Source of the DNA: Halodesulfurarchaeum sp. HSR-GB
GTDB lineage: Archaea; Halobacteriota; Halobacteria; Halobacteriales; Halobacteriaceae
NCBI RefSeq assembly: GCF_031432215.1
Contig: NZ_JAVKGN010000001.1
Location: 1,479,421 to 1,543,420 of the forward strand
Reading direction: 5' to 3'
Length of the DNA: 64,000 nt
Numbering within the stretch: position 1 is the first letter of the stretch; every line of letters begins with the position of its first letter. The notes beneath the pieces were generated by a model that searched no databases, was not told the DNA's origin, and worked only from the letters and a program-made list of their open reading frames with translations. A program made the translations under genes and the position numbers. Shown one piece after another: positions 8,913 to 18,054 of this stretch.

Positions 8913-9896
8913 TTAGGCCGGAACGTCCGCGGCTTCGAGCAGTTCCTGGTACCGATTTCGGATGGTTACCTCGGAGACGTTCGTGACCTCGCTGACCTCG
9001 CTCTGGGTGACCCGGCGGTTGGTCAATAGGGACGCCGCGTAGATCGCTGCTGCGGCCAGACCCACTGGGCTCTTGCCACTCGTGACTCCCTTCTCCTGGG
9101 CTGTCGTGAGTAGCTGGCGGGCCCGTCGCTCGACTTCGTCGGCCAGGTCGAGTTCCGAGGCGAACCGGGGCACGTAGCTCGCGGGGTCGGCCGGCTGGAC
9201 CTCCAGACTGAGTTCGCGGACGATGTACCGGTAGGTCCGCTTGAACTCCATCTCGTCGATCCGGCTCACGTTGGCCATCTCGTCCAGGCTCCGGGGCGTG
9301 GACATCTGGCGGGCCGCGGCGTAAAGCGACGCCGTGGCGACACCCTCGATGGAGCGACCGGGGAGCAGGTCCTCCTCCAGCGCTCGACGGTAGATCACGG
9401 AAGCAGTCTCTCGTACTTCCTGGGGAAGCCCGAGCGCGGAGCTCATCCGTTCGATCTCGCCCAGGGCCTGTTTGAGGTTGCGCTCCTTCGAGTTCCGGGT
9501 GCGGAACCGCTCGTTCCAGGTGCGCAACCGCTGCATCTTCTGGCGCTGGCGCGAGGAGAGGGCCCGTCCATAGGCGTCCTTGTCCTGCCAGCCGATGTTC
9601 GTGGAGAGCCCCTTGTCGTGCATCATGTTCGTCGTGGGGGCGCCCACGCGGGACTTCTGGTCCTTTTCGGCGGCGTCGAAGGCTCGCCATTCGGGACCGC
9701 GATCGATTTCGTTTTCCTCGACGACCAGTCCGCACTCCGAGCAGACGGTTTCGCCGCGTTCCTCGTCCGTGTCGAGTCGTCCGCCACACTCAGGACAGAC
9801 GTGCTCGTCGACGGACTCCTCTGTTTCCGATTCCGATTCGTCTACCCGTGTTCGCTGCCGCTCGCCGCTATAGGTTCGGATTGTGGCATCACTCAT
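8913..9896 (-). CDS. tfb: transcription initiation factor IIB
   Basis: A 327-residue TFB. It has an N-terminal zinc ribbon with CPECGGRLD and CSECGLVVEE (four Cys, about residues 33-55), then the B-finger/linker (DRGPEWRAFDAAEKDQKSRV). Two cyclin-like repeats follow, the first with GVATASLYAAARQ and the second with PVGLAAAAIYAASLLTNRRV, ending in the DNA-recognition helix TQSEVSEVTNVSEVTIRNRY. TFB bridges TBP on the TATA/BRE promoter and RNA polymerase. Haloarchaea usually carry several tfb genes, so this may be one of a set with distinct promoter preference. It has its own promoter in a 266-bp upstream gap. Confidence 0.97.
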   Translation of the reverse strand: MSDATIRTYSGERQRTRVDESESETEESVDEHVCPECGGRLDTDEERGETVCSECGLVVEENEIDRGPEWRAFDAAEKDQKSRVGAPTTNMMHDKGLSTNIGWQDKDAYGRALSSRQRQKMQRLRTWNERFRTRNSKERNLKQALGEIERMSSALGLPQEVRETASVIYRRALEEDLLPGRSIEGVATASLYAAARQMSTPRSLDEMANVSRIDEMEFKRTYRYIVRELSLEVQPADPASYVPRFASELDLADEVERRARQLLTTAQEKGVTSGKSPVGLAAAAIYAASLLTNRRVTQSEVSEVTNVSEVTIRNRYQELLEAADVPA

Positions 9897-9960
9897 GGTG
9901 GAAGGACGGAGAGGGGTGGGACCGACTCCCCTGTTCCTTACTCCAAGGTAGGACCGAAAC

Positions 9961-9980
9961 CCATATAAGTCTTTTGCAAA
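9961..9980 (-). promoter_or_regulatory. TATA/BRE promoter of tfb
   Basis: Read on the minus strand the segment gives a purine-rich BRE-like run (CAAAAGAC) followed by a TTATAT box. It lies about 65-70 bp before the tfb start codon, predicting a 5' leader of roughly 40 nt, which is longer than the near-leaderless starts common in this window. The leader is rich in pyrimidine- and purine-patches but shows no clear stem-loop. Confidence 0.6.
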
Positions 9981-10162
9981 AATCGGTCATGATTGTACAT
10001 ACTGTTCTTCGGGGAGGACCGCTCTAACCCGAAAATACTGCCGCTTTTGGACGCCCTAAAAATTGTGCGGGGGTTTACCAAACTACAACACCTCCCTTAA
10101 GTTTCCATCGGTGACCTGTCGCTCGCTGTCCTGCGATTCTGTCGGTTTCGATCCCGTAAAAT

Positions 10163-10591
10163 TCAGCCGTCGAGATTCTCGGCGATGCTCGAAAGCGAGT
10201 CCTCGGGCCGGCCACTTTCGTAGGTCGCCCGCTCCCCCGGTTTCCGAAGCCCGTACCGGTAGCCAGGTTCCACGATGTCAAATTCCACACTCCGGCCGAT
10301 TTCGAGCCCACTTGCCTCGACCCACTCGACAAGGGCATTCTCACCAGCGGATCGGTTTCGGGCCAACCGGGGTGTTTCGGCAGCGTGTCGAATGACCGGT
10401 GTCCCGTCGTCTCGCTCCTCGATCGGGGCCCGGTACTCCCGGCCGTCGAGGACGAGTCTGATCAGAGACCCAGGTTCCTCGTCCAGATCCCCTGCGATCC
10501 GTATTTCCGGACGGGTCGTGCGCCCGCGGCGCTCGATAGTCGCCGATCTGGTCTCGACGGTGGGGTGGTCGTGAGCGATTCGTTCAACCAT
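10163..10591 (-). CDS. conserved-looking soluble protein, unknown function
   Basis: The ATG at 10591 (MVERIAHDH) was chosen; the longer frame overlaps the divergent cation-efflux gene. The 142 residues are predicted soluble and beta-rich in the first 100 residues, with no catalytic motif that I recognise. Similar small proteins are common in haloarchaea, but I cannot assign a role. It is divergent from the cation diffusion facilitator gene. Confidence 0.72.
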   Translation of the reverse strand: MVERIAHDHPTVETRSATIERRGRTTRPEIRIAGDLDEEPGSLIRLVLDGREYRAPIEERDDGTPVIRHAAETPRLARNRSAGENALVEWVEASGLEIGRSVEFDIVEPGYRYGLRKPGERATYESGRPEDSLSSIAENLDG

Positions 10592-10697
10592 TATCCGTCC
10601 TTGGCCAGCGGACCCGGTGAACGTATCGGTCGAGTCCGTTCCTGGCGGTCGAGCCCGAAGGAAACCGTCATGGGCCCGCCCCCCAAACGAAGGGCCG

Positions 10698-11585
10698 ATG
10701 ACGAGCGACGAGGCCGCGTTCCTTCGGGCGTCCTGGGTCAACGTCCTGGGGAACGTCGCGAAAATCGCGGTCGAAGGGACGCTGGGGCTCACGTTCGGCA
10801 GCCTCGCGCTCGTGGCCGACGCGGCCCACTCGCTGGGGGATCTTCTGGCGAGTCTCGTGGTGTTGATCTGGGGTCGGCTGTCCTTTCGGGGCCCGGACTC
10901 GAACCATCCCCACGGTCACGAACGAGTCGAGCCACTGACGGCGCTCTTTGTCGGCGTGACGCTGGTCGGCCTCGCGGTGAAGATCTTCTACGACGCCGTC
11001 ACGGCACTGCTTGAGGGGCCGCAGATTCGCTTCAGTGTGTTGCTCGTGTTCGGGCTTGCCTTCGCGATCGCCGACATGATTCTGGTCTACTGGTACACTG
11101 ACCGGGTCAACCAGCGGTTGAATTCCACGGGGCTGAACGCGCTGGCCACCGACGCCCTGAACGACATCTACACGTCTTTTGCCGCAGTGCTAGGGATCTT
11201 CGGGGCGGGCGTGGGCATGCCGATCGTCGATCCACTGGCCGGTGGGCTGGTGAGTCTCCTCGTACTCAAGGAGGGACTTGGCATCGCCCGCGAGAACGTG
11301 CACTATCTCACCGGTGGCGCGCCCCCACAGCAGGAGATCGAATCGATCAGACAGACCGTCCTCGATCATCCCTCTGTTCACGGCGTCCACGACCTGCGCT
11401 GTCACTACGTCGGCACGAGTATCGAGGTCGAACTTCACGCCGAAGTCGAGGGTGACCTCACGCTCGGGGCCGCTCACGACCTCGAGACGGAGCTTCGCGA
11501 TCGGGTCCTCGAACGGCCCTCGGTCGGGGACGTGCACATTCATCTCGACCCCGAGGGAATGGGCGAATGGCAGGGTTCGAATTGA
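10698..11585 (+). CDS. cation diffusion facilitator (CDF) family divalent metal exporter
   Basis: A 295-residue protein with six predicted membrane spans and the CDF metal-site pattern: ALVADAAHSLGDLLASLVVL in TM2 and ALATDALNDIYTSFAAVLG in TM5, supplying the paired Asp/His residues. A His-rich loop follows TM2 (HPHGHERVEPL). The C-terminal cytoplasmic ferredoxin-like domain (QQEIESIRQTVLDHPSVHGV to HIHLDP) is present. CDF proteins export Zn2+, Mn2+ or Fe2+ by proton exchange; the metal cannot be told from sequence. It converges with the RND exporter gene, with one base between stops. Confidence 0.93.
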   Translation: MTSDEAAFLRASWVNVLGNVAKIAVEGTLGLTFGSLALVADAAHSLGDLLASLVVLIWGRLSFRGPDSNHPHGHERVEPLTALFVGVTLVGLAVKIFYDAVTALLEGPQIRFSVLLVFGLAFAIADMILVYWYTDRVNQRLNSTGLNALATDALNDIYTSFAAVLGIFGAGVGMPIVDPLAGGLVSLLVLKEGLGIARENVHYLTGGAPPQQEIESIRQTVLDHPSVHGVHDLRCHYVGTSIEVELHAEVEGDLTLGAAHDLETELRDRVLERPSVGDVHIHLDPEGMGEWQGSN

Positions 11586-11586
11586 A

Positions 11587-14040
11587 TCAGGGAAGTGAAA
11601 GCCCACCCGCGCTCTCCCAGACGACCACTACCGAGGGCAGCACCAGCACCGACGTGAGATACGAGTACACGATTGCGATGCCGGTGACAAAGCCGAACTG
11701 ACCGAGAATCGGTGTCACCGCGATGACCAACACTCCGATCCCGGTCGCGGTTGTGAGCATCGACCCGGTCAGGGCGCCGCCGGTCCCGAACACCGTCTCG
11801 TCCAGGGCCTCGTGGAGGTTCGTCCCGTCGTACTCGTCGGCGAACCGGTGGGTCATGTGTGCCGAGTAATCGATTCCGAGGCCGATCGCGATCGAGAGGA
11901 CGGTCGCCGTCATGGCGTTGAACGGGATCCCCAGAGCGCGCATCGTCCCGATGATGAACGACACCGTGAGGACGATCGGCACCAGATTGACGATCCCGAG
12001 GGTGGCACTTCCTTCGAGCACCCGATATATGAAAAGCAGGAAGATCGCGGTGAACCCGAGTGCGACGGCCAGACTCCTCACAGCCGAGTCCAGAATGGTG
12101 TCCGAAACCGCCTGAAACACGACGATCTGGCCAGTGGCCGTTGCCGAGAGCCGGTACTGGTCGGCCAAGGTCTTCGCGTCTGCAGAGATCTCTTTCTGTG
12201 AGGACTCGGCTTCGGTGTCATAGACGATCCGGGCCGAGCGGTAATCCTCGGTCAGGTACTGACTGGCCTCGGCGGCGTAGGGCGAGGCGAATAGTTCGTC
12301 GTAAATCGTCGTGAGATCATCATCCGGGACCCCGTCGTCGTTTCGATCGTTCCGTTCAACAAGCGCATCGAACTGTGGGTCGGCCGCGCGATAGTCGTCG
12401 ATGACGTCGATGATGCTTGTCGCGGCCGCCTGCCGGCCGTCCTGCAGGATCGCGTCCGGTGGGTCACGGTTCACGTGTTCGATCGACTGCAGCGCCGTGT
12501 CCCGTCGCATCGAATCCGAGACGTAGACAGTCACCGAGTCCCTGGCAGCACTCTCGAACTCGGCCTCCAGGAAGTTCAGATCGCGAGTCACCGTGTAGGT
12601 CTCCGGGGCGAAGGGCTCCGGGAGCGAGGCGAGATAGTCGGGGACCTCCTCGGGCGGGAGGAAGTCCTCCTCGGAGAACGAGGTGTCGATTCCCGTACCG
12701 TACGCGCCGGCTGCCAGCCCAGACACGAGTAACACGGCGAGGAAGATCCGGGGCCCTCGTCTGGCGATCACGACGCCCACGTCGAGAGCCGAGCCGAGGA
12801 CGCTCCCCTCACGGCCGATCGGTGCACTGGCGAAGGTCGGGAACCCGGTGCGCTCCCGATATCGATCGACCTCCAATTTGAGTGCCGGGAGGAAGATGCC
12901 GAAGATCAGGAAGGTGAAGATGATCCCGATGGCCGCGATCAGGCCGAAATCACGGAGCGGCGGCAGCGAACTGGTGAGATTCGCGGCGAACCCGATGACC
13001 GTCGAGCCAGTCACGATGAAGAAGGCGACGATGAGCTGGCGGGTCATGACGTCCATCGACTCGGCGATTCCCACGCCGGTCACCCGCTCTTCCCGATAGC
13101 GATTGACCGAATGGATGCCGAAGTCGATGCCGACCGCTAGCAACAGCGGCGGGACCGCCGTGAGCATCTGCGTGAAGGGGATCCCGGCCAGACCCATGAA
13201 CCCGAAGGTCCAGACGATCGTCATCACGAGTGCCAAAAGCCCCACCGCCAGATCGAGGGGGTCGCGATAGGCATAGATCAGGAACGTGACGATCAGGAGG
13301 ATCGCGGCGGGGATCACGAGGATGAGCGAGTCGAAAATCACGCTCGCGAATTCGGCGGAGATGATCCCGGTCCCGAAGACCCGGATGTCACCGCCGCCAG
13401 CCTCGACGACTCGCTGGGTTTCGAGCTGGATCGATTGGAGGGGACTGTCGCCGCTCGTGCCGGCCCCGCTTGCCAGTCCGGCCGGCACTTCGTGGGTGAT
13501 CACGGCGATCGTCGCTCCCGCGGTGGCCGACTCCCGGTTGAAGTCGGTACTCAAGATCCCGGTCAGTCCAGGCTGGGCAGTCGCTTCTCGAACGGCAGCA
13601 TCGATCTGCTTCGGTGTGGCCCGCTCGACGGCCCGGATCTGGTCCTCGACGGACCGCGCGCTCGGATCGAGCGTGGTGGCGATCGTACTAGCGGCACTCC
13701 GGGTCGCGGTAATGCGCAATTCAGTCCGATCTTCGAGCCGTTGCTGGGTTCGCAACATCGTCAGCAGCGCCGGCTTCGAGAGGGCGTTCTCCGAGACCTG
13801 TATCAGTTGAGTCGTCCCCTCGTCGGCTGCGAAAGCGGGACCGAACTCCCGGTTCACGTCCTGGAGGGCCGCTTCGGCATCGGTGCCCTCGGAAAACTGA
13901 CTCGTCCCGGTCTCGGTCGAGACGTTGCCCAGTCCGGCACTCATCAGGAGGGTAATGACCAGGAAGACGAGGATGACCGTCCTGGAGCGCTGGGAGACGA
14001 CCGCTGCGATCTGTTCGACGATCGCGTCGTGGTCCACCAT
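11587..14040 (-). CDS. RND-superfamily exporter (MMPL/SSD type)
   Basis: An 817-residue protein with the twofold RND layout. A single N-terminal helix precedes a large extracellular domain (about 35-220) and a five- to six-helix bundle containing GIDFGIHSVNRYREER. The pattern repeats, with a second extracellular domain (about 435-640) and a second bundle containing GLGIDYSAHMTHRFADEYDG. The paired Asp residues in these helix-4 motifs are the usual proton-relay positions. It lies 3 bp after the CARDB protein gene and divergent from a PadR regulator, a layout recurrent in archaea. Likely substrates are lipids or hydrophobic compounds; this is inference. Confidence 0.92.
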   Translation of the reverse strand: MVDHDAIVEQIAAVVSQRSRTVILVFLVITLLMSAGLGNVSTETGTSQFSEGTDAEAALQDVNREFGPAFAADEGTTQLIQVSENALSKPALLTMLRTQQRLEDRTELRITATRSAASTIATTLDPSARSVEDQIRAVERATPKQIDAAVREATAQPGLTGILSTDFNRESATAGATIAVITHEVPAGLASGAGTSGDSPLQSIQLETQRVVEAGGGDIRVFGTGIISAEFASVIFDSLILVIPAAILLIVTFLIYAYRDPLDLAVGLLALVMTIVWTFGFMGLAGIPFTQMLTAVPPLLLAVGIDFGIHSVNRYREERVTGVGIAESMDVMTRQLIVAFFIVTGSTVIGFAANLTSSLPPLRDFGLIAAIGIIFTFLIFGIFLPALKLEVDRYRERTGFPTFASAPIGREGSVLGSALDVGVVIARRGPRIFLAVLLVSGLAAGAYGTGIDTSFSEEDFLPPEEVPDYLASLPEPFAPETYTVTRDLNFLEAEFESAARDSVTVYVSDSMRRDTALQSIEHVNRDPPDAILQDGRQAAATSIIDVIDDYRAADPQFDALVERNDRNDDGVPDDDLTTIYDELFASPYAAEASQYLTEDYRSARIVYDTEAESSQKEISADAKTLADQYRLSATATGQIVVFQAVSDTILDSAVRSLAVALGFTAIFLLFIYRVLEGSATLGIVNLVPIVLTVSFIIGTMRALGIPFNAMTATVLSIAIGLGIDYSAHMTHRFADEYDGTNLHEALDETVFGTGGALTGSMLTTATGIGVLVIAVTPILGQFGFVTGIAIVYSYLTSVLVLPSVVVVWESAGGLSLP

Positions 14041-14043
14041 CGG

Positions 14044-15888
14044 TCAGCGACGGCGATACCAGTAGCCGCCACCGGCAAGCAGAGCGATTCCCACGAGGAC
14101 GGCGACGATCGGCAGGAAGCCCCCGCCCTCCTGTTCCGTGACGGTGACCGGAACCTGGACGGTTTCCGTGAGCTTCGTATCCCCGCCCTCCTCGTACTGC
14201 ACGTCCATCGACAGCGGATAGTCCTTCGTCAGCGCGCCCGCCCCCACGGCGACCTCGAAGGTCACCGTCGAGGATTCGCCCGGCTTGAGTGCGCTGATGT
14301 AGCCCTCGTCGTCATCGGCCGAGAGCGGGTCGTCCGCAAAGATCTTCGGGTTGACGTCGCTGACGGGCAACTCCCCGGTGTTGGTCAGTTCCACGGTGAT
14401 CTCCCCACTCTCGCCGGCCGCGACCGTGGCGTTCGTGGCCGTAATGTCGAACCGATCTTTCTGCGGTTCGATCGCCGTTCGAACGTTGTAGGGCCCCATC
14501 TCGAAGTCACGGTCGTCCTCCTCGTACTGGACCTGGAAGGAAAGCTGTCGGGGGATCGCTTCGGCGTTCGAGGAGACCTCGATCGGGTATCGGACCGTCG
14601 TGGACTCGTTTGCGGCCATTGCCCCGATCGCGTATTCGGTTTCCAGGGGATGGACGTTCTGTCCGGCCCCGGGCAGGCTGAGTACCAGGTCCTCGACGGC
14701 CGATCCGTTGTTGGTGACTGCGAGTTCGAGCACCCCTTCTTCGCCGACCCGGAGTGTCGAATCGGTCCGTTCGAGGACGAACCGATCTCGCTCGGACCCG
14801 ACCGGTGCCATGACAGTCGTCTCGCCGGTTCGCTGCAAGTTGCCGTCCGCGTCCGCATAGGAGAGCGCGAGCGAGAGTCGCTGGGGTGTTGGTTCGGCCG
14901 TGGGTGCGATCGTAATCGGCAGGGTCACGGTCCGGGTCTCACCGACGGGGATGGTTCCGACGCCATACTGGGACATCTCTAGTTGGACGGCCGGTCCGGT
15001 CTGTCCCAGTTCGAGGACTGCGTCTGTCATCTCTCGGGGCCCCGTGTTGCGCAGCGTTGCGACGACCTCGCCACGTTCACCGACCCGTAACGTGCTGTCC
15101 AGAGCGGTGACGTCGAACGACCGGGCCTCGGTGACGAGCACTTCTGCCGTGGCGGGGATCGCGGTCATATCGATTCCGTTGGGCTTCTCGTACTCGACCA
15201 CACTTTGAATCGCGTGCGTGCCGGGATTCGTTCCGGAAACTGCGGTGGCGTCGACAGTCACCGTTCGGGTCTCCCCCGGCTCCCACTCCGCGACGAACTG
15301 GGTTACCATCTCGGACTGGCCACCGACACGCAACCCAGTTCCCTGTGCGGTCGTCTGCACGCTCGCGTCGTGGGCCGTCTGGGTGCCGACGTTCTTGAGG
15401 TTCACTGCGAGTTCGTTCGTCCCGCCCGACGGGACAGTTCCGTTCACCGATTCCACGGCGAAGTGGGCCCGATCTTCGACGACGACCTCTGCGTCGACAG
15501 TTTTCCAGCCGGTGTTGTTGACGGGCCCGTACTCGTATTCGAGATCGATCTCAAGATCGTAGGTTCCCGGCTCGACATCTTCCGGGACTTCGACCGTGAA
15601 TGAACCGGTCACTGGCTGTCCGTAAGCAATCGGCTCGATGAATTTCGTGCCCGAACGAACGGTCATCGGGGTCGAACCGCTCTCCATTTCGGCGGTCACC
15701 ACCCGGGCCGGGGGTGCGTCATCGTCGTCGTTCGTGAACGTCACCACGACCTGTTGGGTCTGACCGGGCGCGACCGAAGGCTCGGAAACCGTCGCGTCGA
15801 TGTCGGGTTCGATCTGTGCTGCGACCGGAACTGAGGCGACAGTCAAACCGATAACGAGAACGAAAAGCAGGGGGAGAAGTCGTTTCAT
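14044..15888 (-). CDS. secreted CARDB/COG1361-type S-layer-like protein, partner of the RND exporter
   Basis: The start at 15888 gives a clean signal peptide (MKRLLPLLFVLVIGLTVASV); the 26 residues before it are not credible. About five Ig-like CARDB repeats follow, each with a version of VxxTNxG...DVxxxL (for example VTNNGSAVEDLVLSLPG and ELTNTGELPVSDVNPKIFAD). A C-terminal membrane anchor (FLPIVAVLVGIALLAGGGYW, then YRRR) closes the protein. Length 614 residues. It is 3 bp upstream of the RND exporter, so the two are translationally linked and probably form an envelope complex. The tail is not a PGF-CTERM. Confidence 0.87.
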   Translation of the reverse strand: MKRLLPLLFVLVIGLTVASVPVAAQIEPDIDATVSEPSVAPGQTQQVVVTFTNDDDDAPPARVVTAEMESGSTPMTVRSGTKFIEPIAYGQPVTGSFTVEVPEDVEPGTYDLEIDLEYEYGPVNNTGWKTVDAEVVVEDRAHFAVESVNGTVPSGGTNELAVNLKNVGTQTAHDASVQTTAQGTGLRVGGQSEMVTQFVAEWEPGETRTVTVDATAVSGTNPGTHAIQSVVEYEKPNGIDMTAIPATAEVLVTEARSFDVTALDSTLRVGERGEVVATLRNTGPREMTDAVLELGQTGPAVQLEMSQYGVGTIPVGETRTVTLPITIAPTAEPTPQRLSLALSYADADGNLQRTGETTVMAPVGSERDRFVLERTDSTLRVGEEGVLELAVTNNGSAVEDLVLSLPGAGQNVHPLETEYAIGAMAANESTTVRYPIEVSSNAEAIPRQLSFQVQYEEDDRDFEMGPYNVRTAIEPQKDRFDITATNATVAAGESGEITVELTNTGELPVSDVNPKIFADDPLSADDDEGYISALKPGESSTVTFEVAVGAGALTKDYPLSMDVQYEEGGDTKLTETVQVPVTVTEQEGGGFLPIVAVLVGIALLAGGGYWYRRR

Positions 15889-16154
15889 GGCTTGGAGTAG
15901 TTGTGAAACCTGTCGTGGCGAACGGGCATAAATCGTCGCATATCCACAACTTCGACCCGGCGTCAATCACTCCCGGCGATGGAATCAGTCGATATGCCCA
16001 GGTCCACGAACGTTGGGTCCGGCGCGGACGGGGACTATTTTCACCAAGACGACACGACTCCGAGTCGCAGTCGGCCGGTTTTCCCATCTCTACTGCGTAC
16101 AAACGTCGTTGGGCGACGATGTTAATAGGCTGTGCGACATATCTCGAAGCAAGG

Positions 16155-16439
16155 ATGATGGACGACTTGACAGGGTTCCAACGGGACCTGCTGACGGTTA
16201 TTGCCGGGCTAGAGGCGCCAAACGGGCTGGAAATCAAATCGGAGATGGAAGACTACTACGAGTCAACGATCAATCACGGGCGACTGTACCCCAACCTCGA
16301 TACCCTGGTCGAGCGGGGCCTCGTCGAGAAGACCAAACAGGACGAACGGACCAACGCCTACCACGTTACGGAATCCGGGCTCACCCTGCTCAAGGAACGC
16401 CGCGAGTGGGAGTCTCAGTACGTTCAGCCAACAGCTTAA
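16155..16439 (+). CDS. PadR-family winged-helix regulator
   Basis: A 94-residue single-domain PadR protein: LTGFQRDLLTVIAGLEAPNG, then the recognition part STINHGRLYPNLDTLVERGL and wing NAYHVTESG. Two adjacent ATGs (16155, 16158) are possible starts. It is divergent from the CARDB/RND operon across 266 bp that holds both promoters, including a GTTAATA box about 34 bp before this gene. Control of the exporter operon is a reasonable inference, since PadR proteins commonly repress neighbouring efflux genes. Its stop overlaps the convergent epimerase stop. Confidence 0.9.
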   Translation: MMDDLTGFQRDLLTVIAGLEAPNGLEIKSEMEDYYESTINHGRLYPNLDTLVERGLVEKTKQDERTNAYHVTESGLTLLKERREWESQYVQPTA

Positions 16440-17374
16440 GTGTCCGTCCGCGCCTCGTAAAGTCGTTCTGTCGCCCGACGGACCGCTTCGTTGCTCGATT
16501 CGTCCGGTTCCCATCCCAGTGCTCGAACTTTCTCGATCGAGAGTCGCATCTTGGGCACGTCGCCGGTCCAGCCACGGTCGCCTCCGGAGAACTCGTATGC
16601 TGGGTCCAGCCCCATTACGTCGCTGACGATGTCCGCGATCTCGATCACCGAGGTCGTGGTTCTGGTCCCGAGGTTGAACACGTTTCGCGCCCCGGTCGCC
16701 TGTTCGACGACCGTGAGCATCCCGTCCACACACGCCTCGATCGACATGTAGGACTTCTCCTGGCGGCCGTTGCCCTTGATCTGTAAGGTTTCGGGATCGG
16801 CCTGGAGTTTCTCGATGAAGTCGACGATCACGGCCCCGGACTGGAGTCGCGGCCCCACGATGTTCGCAAAGCGGAAGATCCAGGCGGTGAGGTCCGCGCT
16901 GTGAACGTACGTCGAGACGAGTGCCTCCTCGGCGGTCTTTCCCGCGCCATACGCGCTGATCGGCTCCTGGGGGTAGTCCTCCGGTGTCGGCCGGGGGGCC
17001 TCCCCGTACACCGTCGAGGAGGAGGTAAAGGCGATGTGTTCGACACCGACCTCGGCCATGCGCTCCAGGATCGAGAGGGTCATTCCAGTGTTCTCCTCGA
17101 ACTGCGAGCGGGGGTTCGGGTCGTTCACGTCCTTTCTGGCGGCCAGGTGAAAGACCACGTCAGTGTCGGCGTCGATGGCCTCGGCGACGACGCTGTCCCG
17201 GGTGAGGTCGCCGTGGACGAACGACGCCCCCTCGGGGATCCACTCGCGCCGGCCGTTCGAGAGGTCGTCGACGACGGTGACAGCGGCCCCGATCGAGAGC
17301 AGGCGTTCGGCGAGATGAGAGCCGACGAAGCCCGCGCCACCGGTCACGACAGCATGACTTTCAGACAGATCCAT
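16436..17374 (-). CDS. NAD-dependent sugar-nucleotide epimerase/dehydratase (extended SDR)
   Basis: A 312-residue protein with the nucleotide-binding motif VTGGAGFVGSHLAERLL, the DLTRD and FHLAARKDV segments, catalytic SSSTVYGE and the YGAGK (YxxxK) pair. It also has RFANIVGPR and the C-terminal LGWEPDESS, all typical of UDP-glucose 4-epimerase-like extended SDRs. It probably makes a sugar nucleotide used for glycosylation of surface proteins or lipids. The exact substrate cannot be read from the sequence. Confidence 0.88.
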   Translation of the reverse strand: MDLSESHAVVTGGAGFVGSHLAERLLSIGAAVTVVDDLSNGRREWIPEGASFVHGDLTRDSVVAEAIDADTDVVFHLAARKDVNDPNPRSQFEENTGMTLSILERMAEVGVEHIAFTSSSTVYGEAPRPTPEDYPQEPISAYGAGKTAEEALVSTYVHSADLTAWIFRFANIVGPRLQSGAVIVDFIEKLQADPETLQIKGNGRQEKSYMSIEACVDGMLTVVEQATGARNVFNLGTRTTTSVIEIADIVSDVMGLDPAYEFSGGDRGWTGDVPKMRLSIEKVRALGWEPDESSNEAVRRATERLYEARTDT

Positions 17375-17460
17375 ACGGGCGGATCCGAACCGGCGGCCAA
17401 GTGTTTTGCGGTACTCGGGAGAATCACAACATATTCCCTCTGCAGGGCGAATGCTGCGGT

Positions 17461-18009
17461 ATGCAGGACGACCGTTCGGTGACGGTGCTTCGCCTGGGAC
17501 ACCGACCGGGTCGGGACGACCGGATGACGACCCACGTCGGCCTTACGGCGCGCGCACTGGGCGCGGACGAAGTGATTTTCCCAGCAAACGCCACCGACGC
17601 CCTGGAGACGACCCGGGATGTCACCGAGCGGTTCGGTGGGCCCTTCGAAGCGAGGCCGACGGATTCGCCGGTTGGTGAGGTTCGGGGCTGGGATGGACCG
17701 GTCGTCCACCTCACGATGTACGGTGAGCCGGTCCAGGAACGCGTGGGAACCATCCAGGCCGAATCAGTTGGCCAGGATCTACTGGTCGTCGTCGGCTCGG
17801 AGAAAGTTCCATTCGATGTGTACGAGGCGGCCGACTGGAACGTCGGCGTGACGAACCAGCCCCACTCGGAAGTCGCAGCCCTCGCCGTGTTTCTCGATCG
17901 GTATTTCGACGGCCGGGAACTCGATCGGAGCTTCGAGAACGCCGAACGACGGGTCGTCCCGACGGCGCTTGGCAAGGAGGTCAAAGAGCCGGGAAGCGAG
18001 GAGCCGTAG
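17461..18009 (+). CDS. trm56: tRNA (cytidine(56)-2'-O)-methyltransferase
   Basis: The start at 17461 (MQDDRSVTVLRLGHRPGRDD) matches the conserved N-terminus of aTrm56, including the RLGHRxxRDxR motif of this SPOUT enzyme. Further on are VHLTMYGEPV and LVVVGSEKVPFDVYEAADWN, which form the SAM-binding trefoil knot. The enzyme methylates the ribose of C56 in the T-loop of archaeal tRNAs. The 182-residue length is typical. It is 45 bp upstream of tfe on the same strand. Confidence 0.94.
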   Translation: MQDDRSVTVLRLGHRPGRDDRMTTHVGLTARALGADEVIFPANATDALETTRDVTERFGGPFEARPTDSPVGEVRGWDGPVVHLTMYGEPVQERVGTIQAESVGQDLLVVVGSEKVPFDVYEAADWNVGVTNQPHSEVAALAVFLDRYFDGRELDRSFENAERRVVPTALGKEVKEPGSEEP

Positions 18010-18054
18010 ACGGCTCAAAAGACTTACCTACCGTGGCGGTCCCATATACCCATA

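Noticed and set aside
9897-10162. Riboswitch or RNA in the long tfb upstream region
   Set aside because: No stable hairpin or known aptamer seen; the gap is explained by a promoter and leader.
13435-14982. 515-codon plus-strand open frame
   Set aside because: It lies opposite the RND exporter and CARDB genes; its composition is that of a GC3-driven antisense shadow (Arg/Gly/Asp-rich, no domain).
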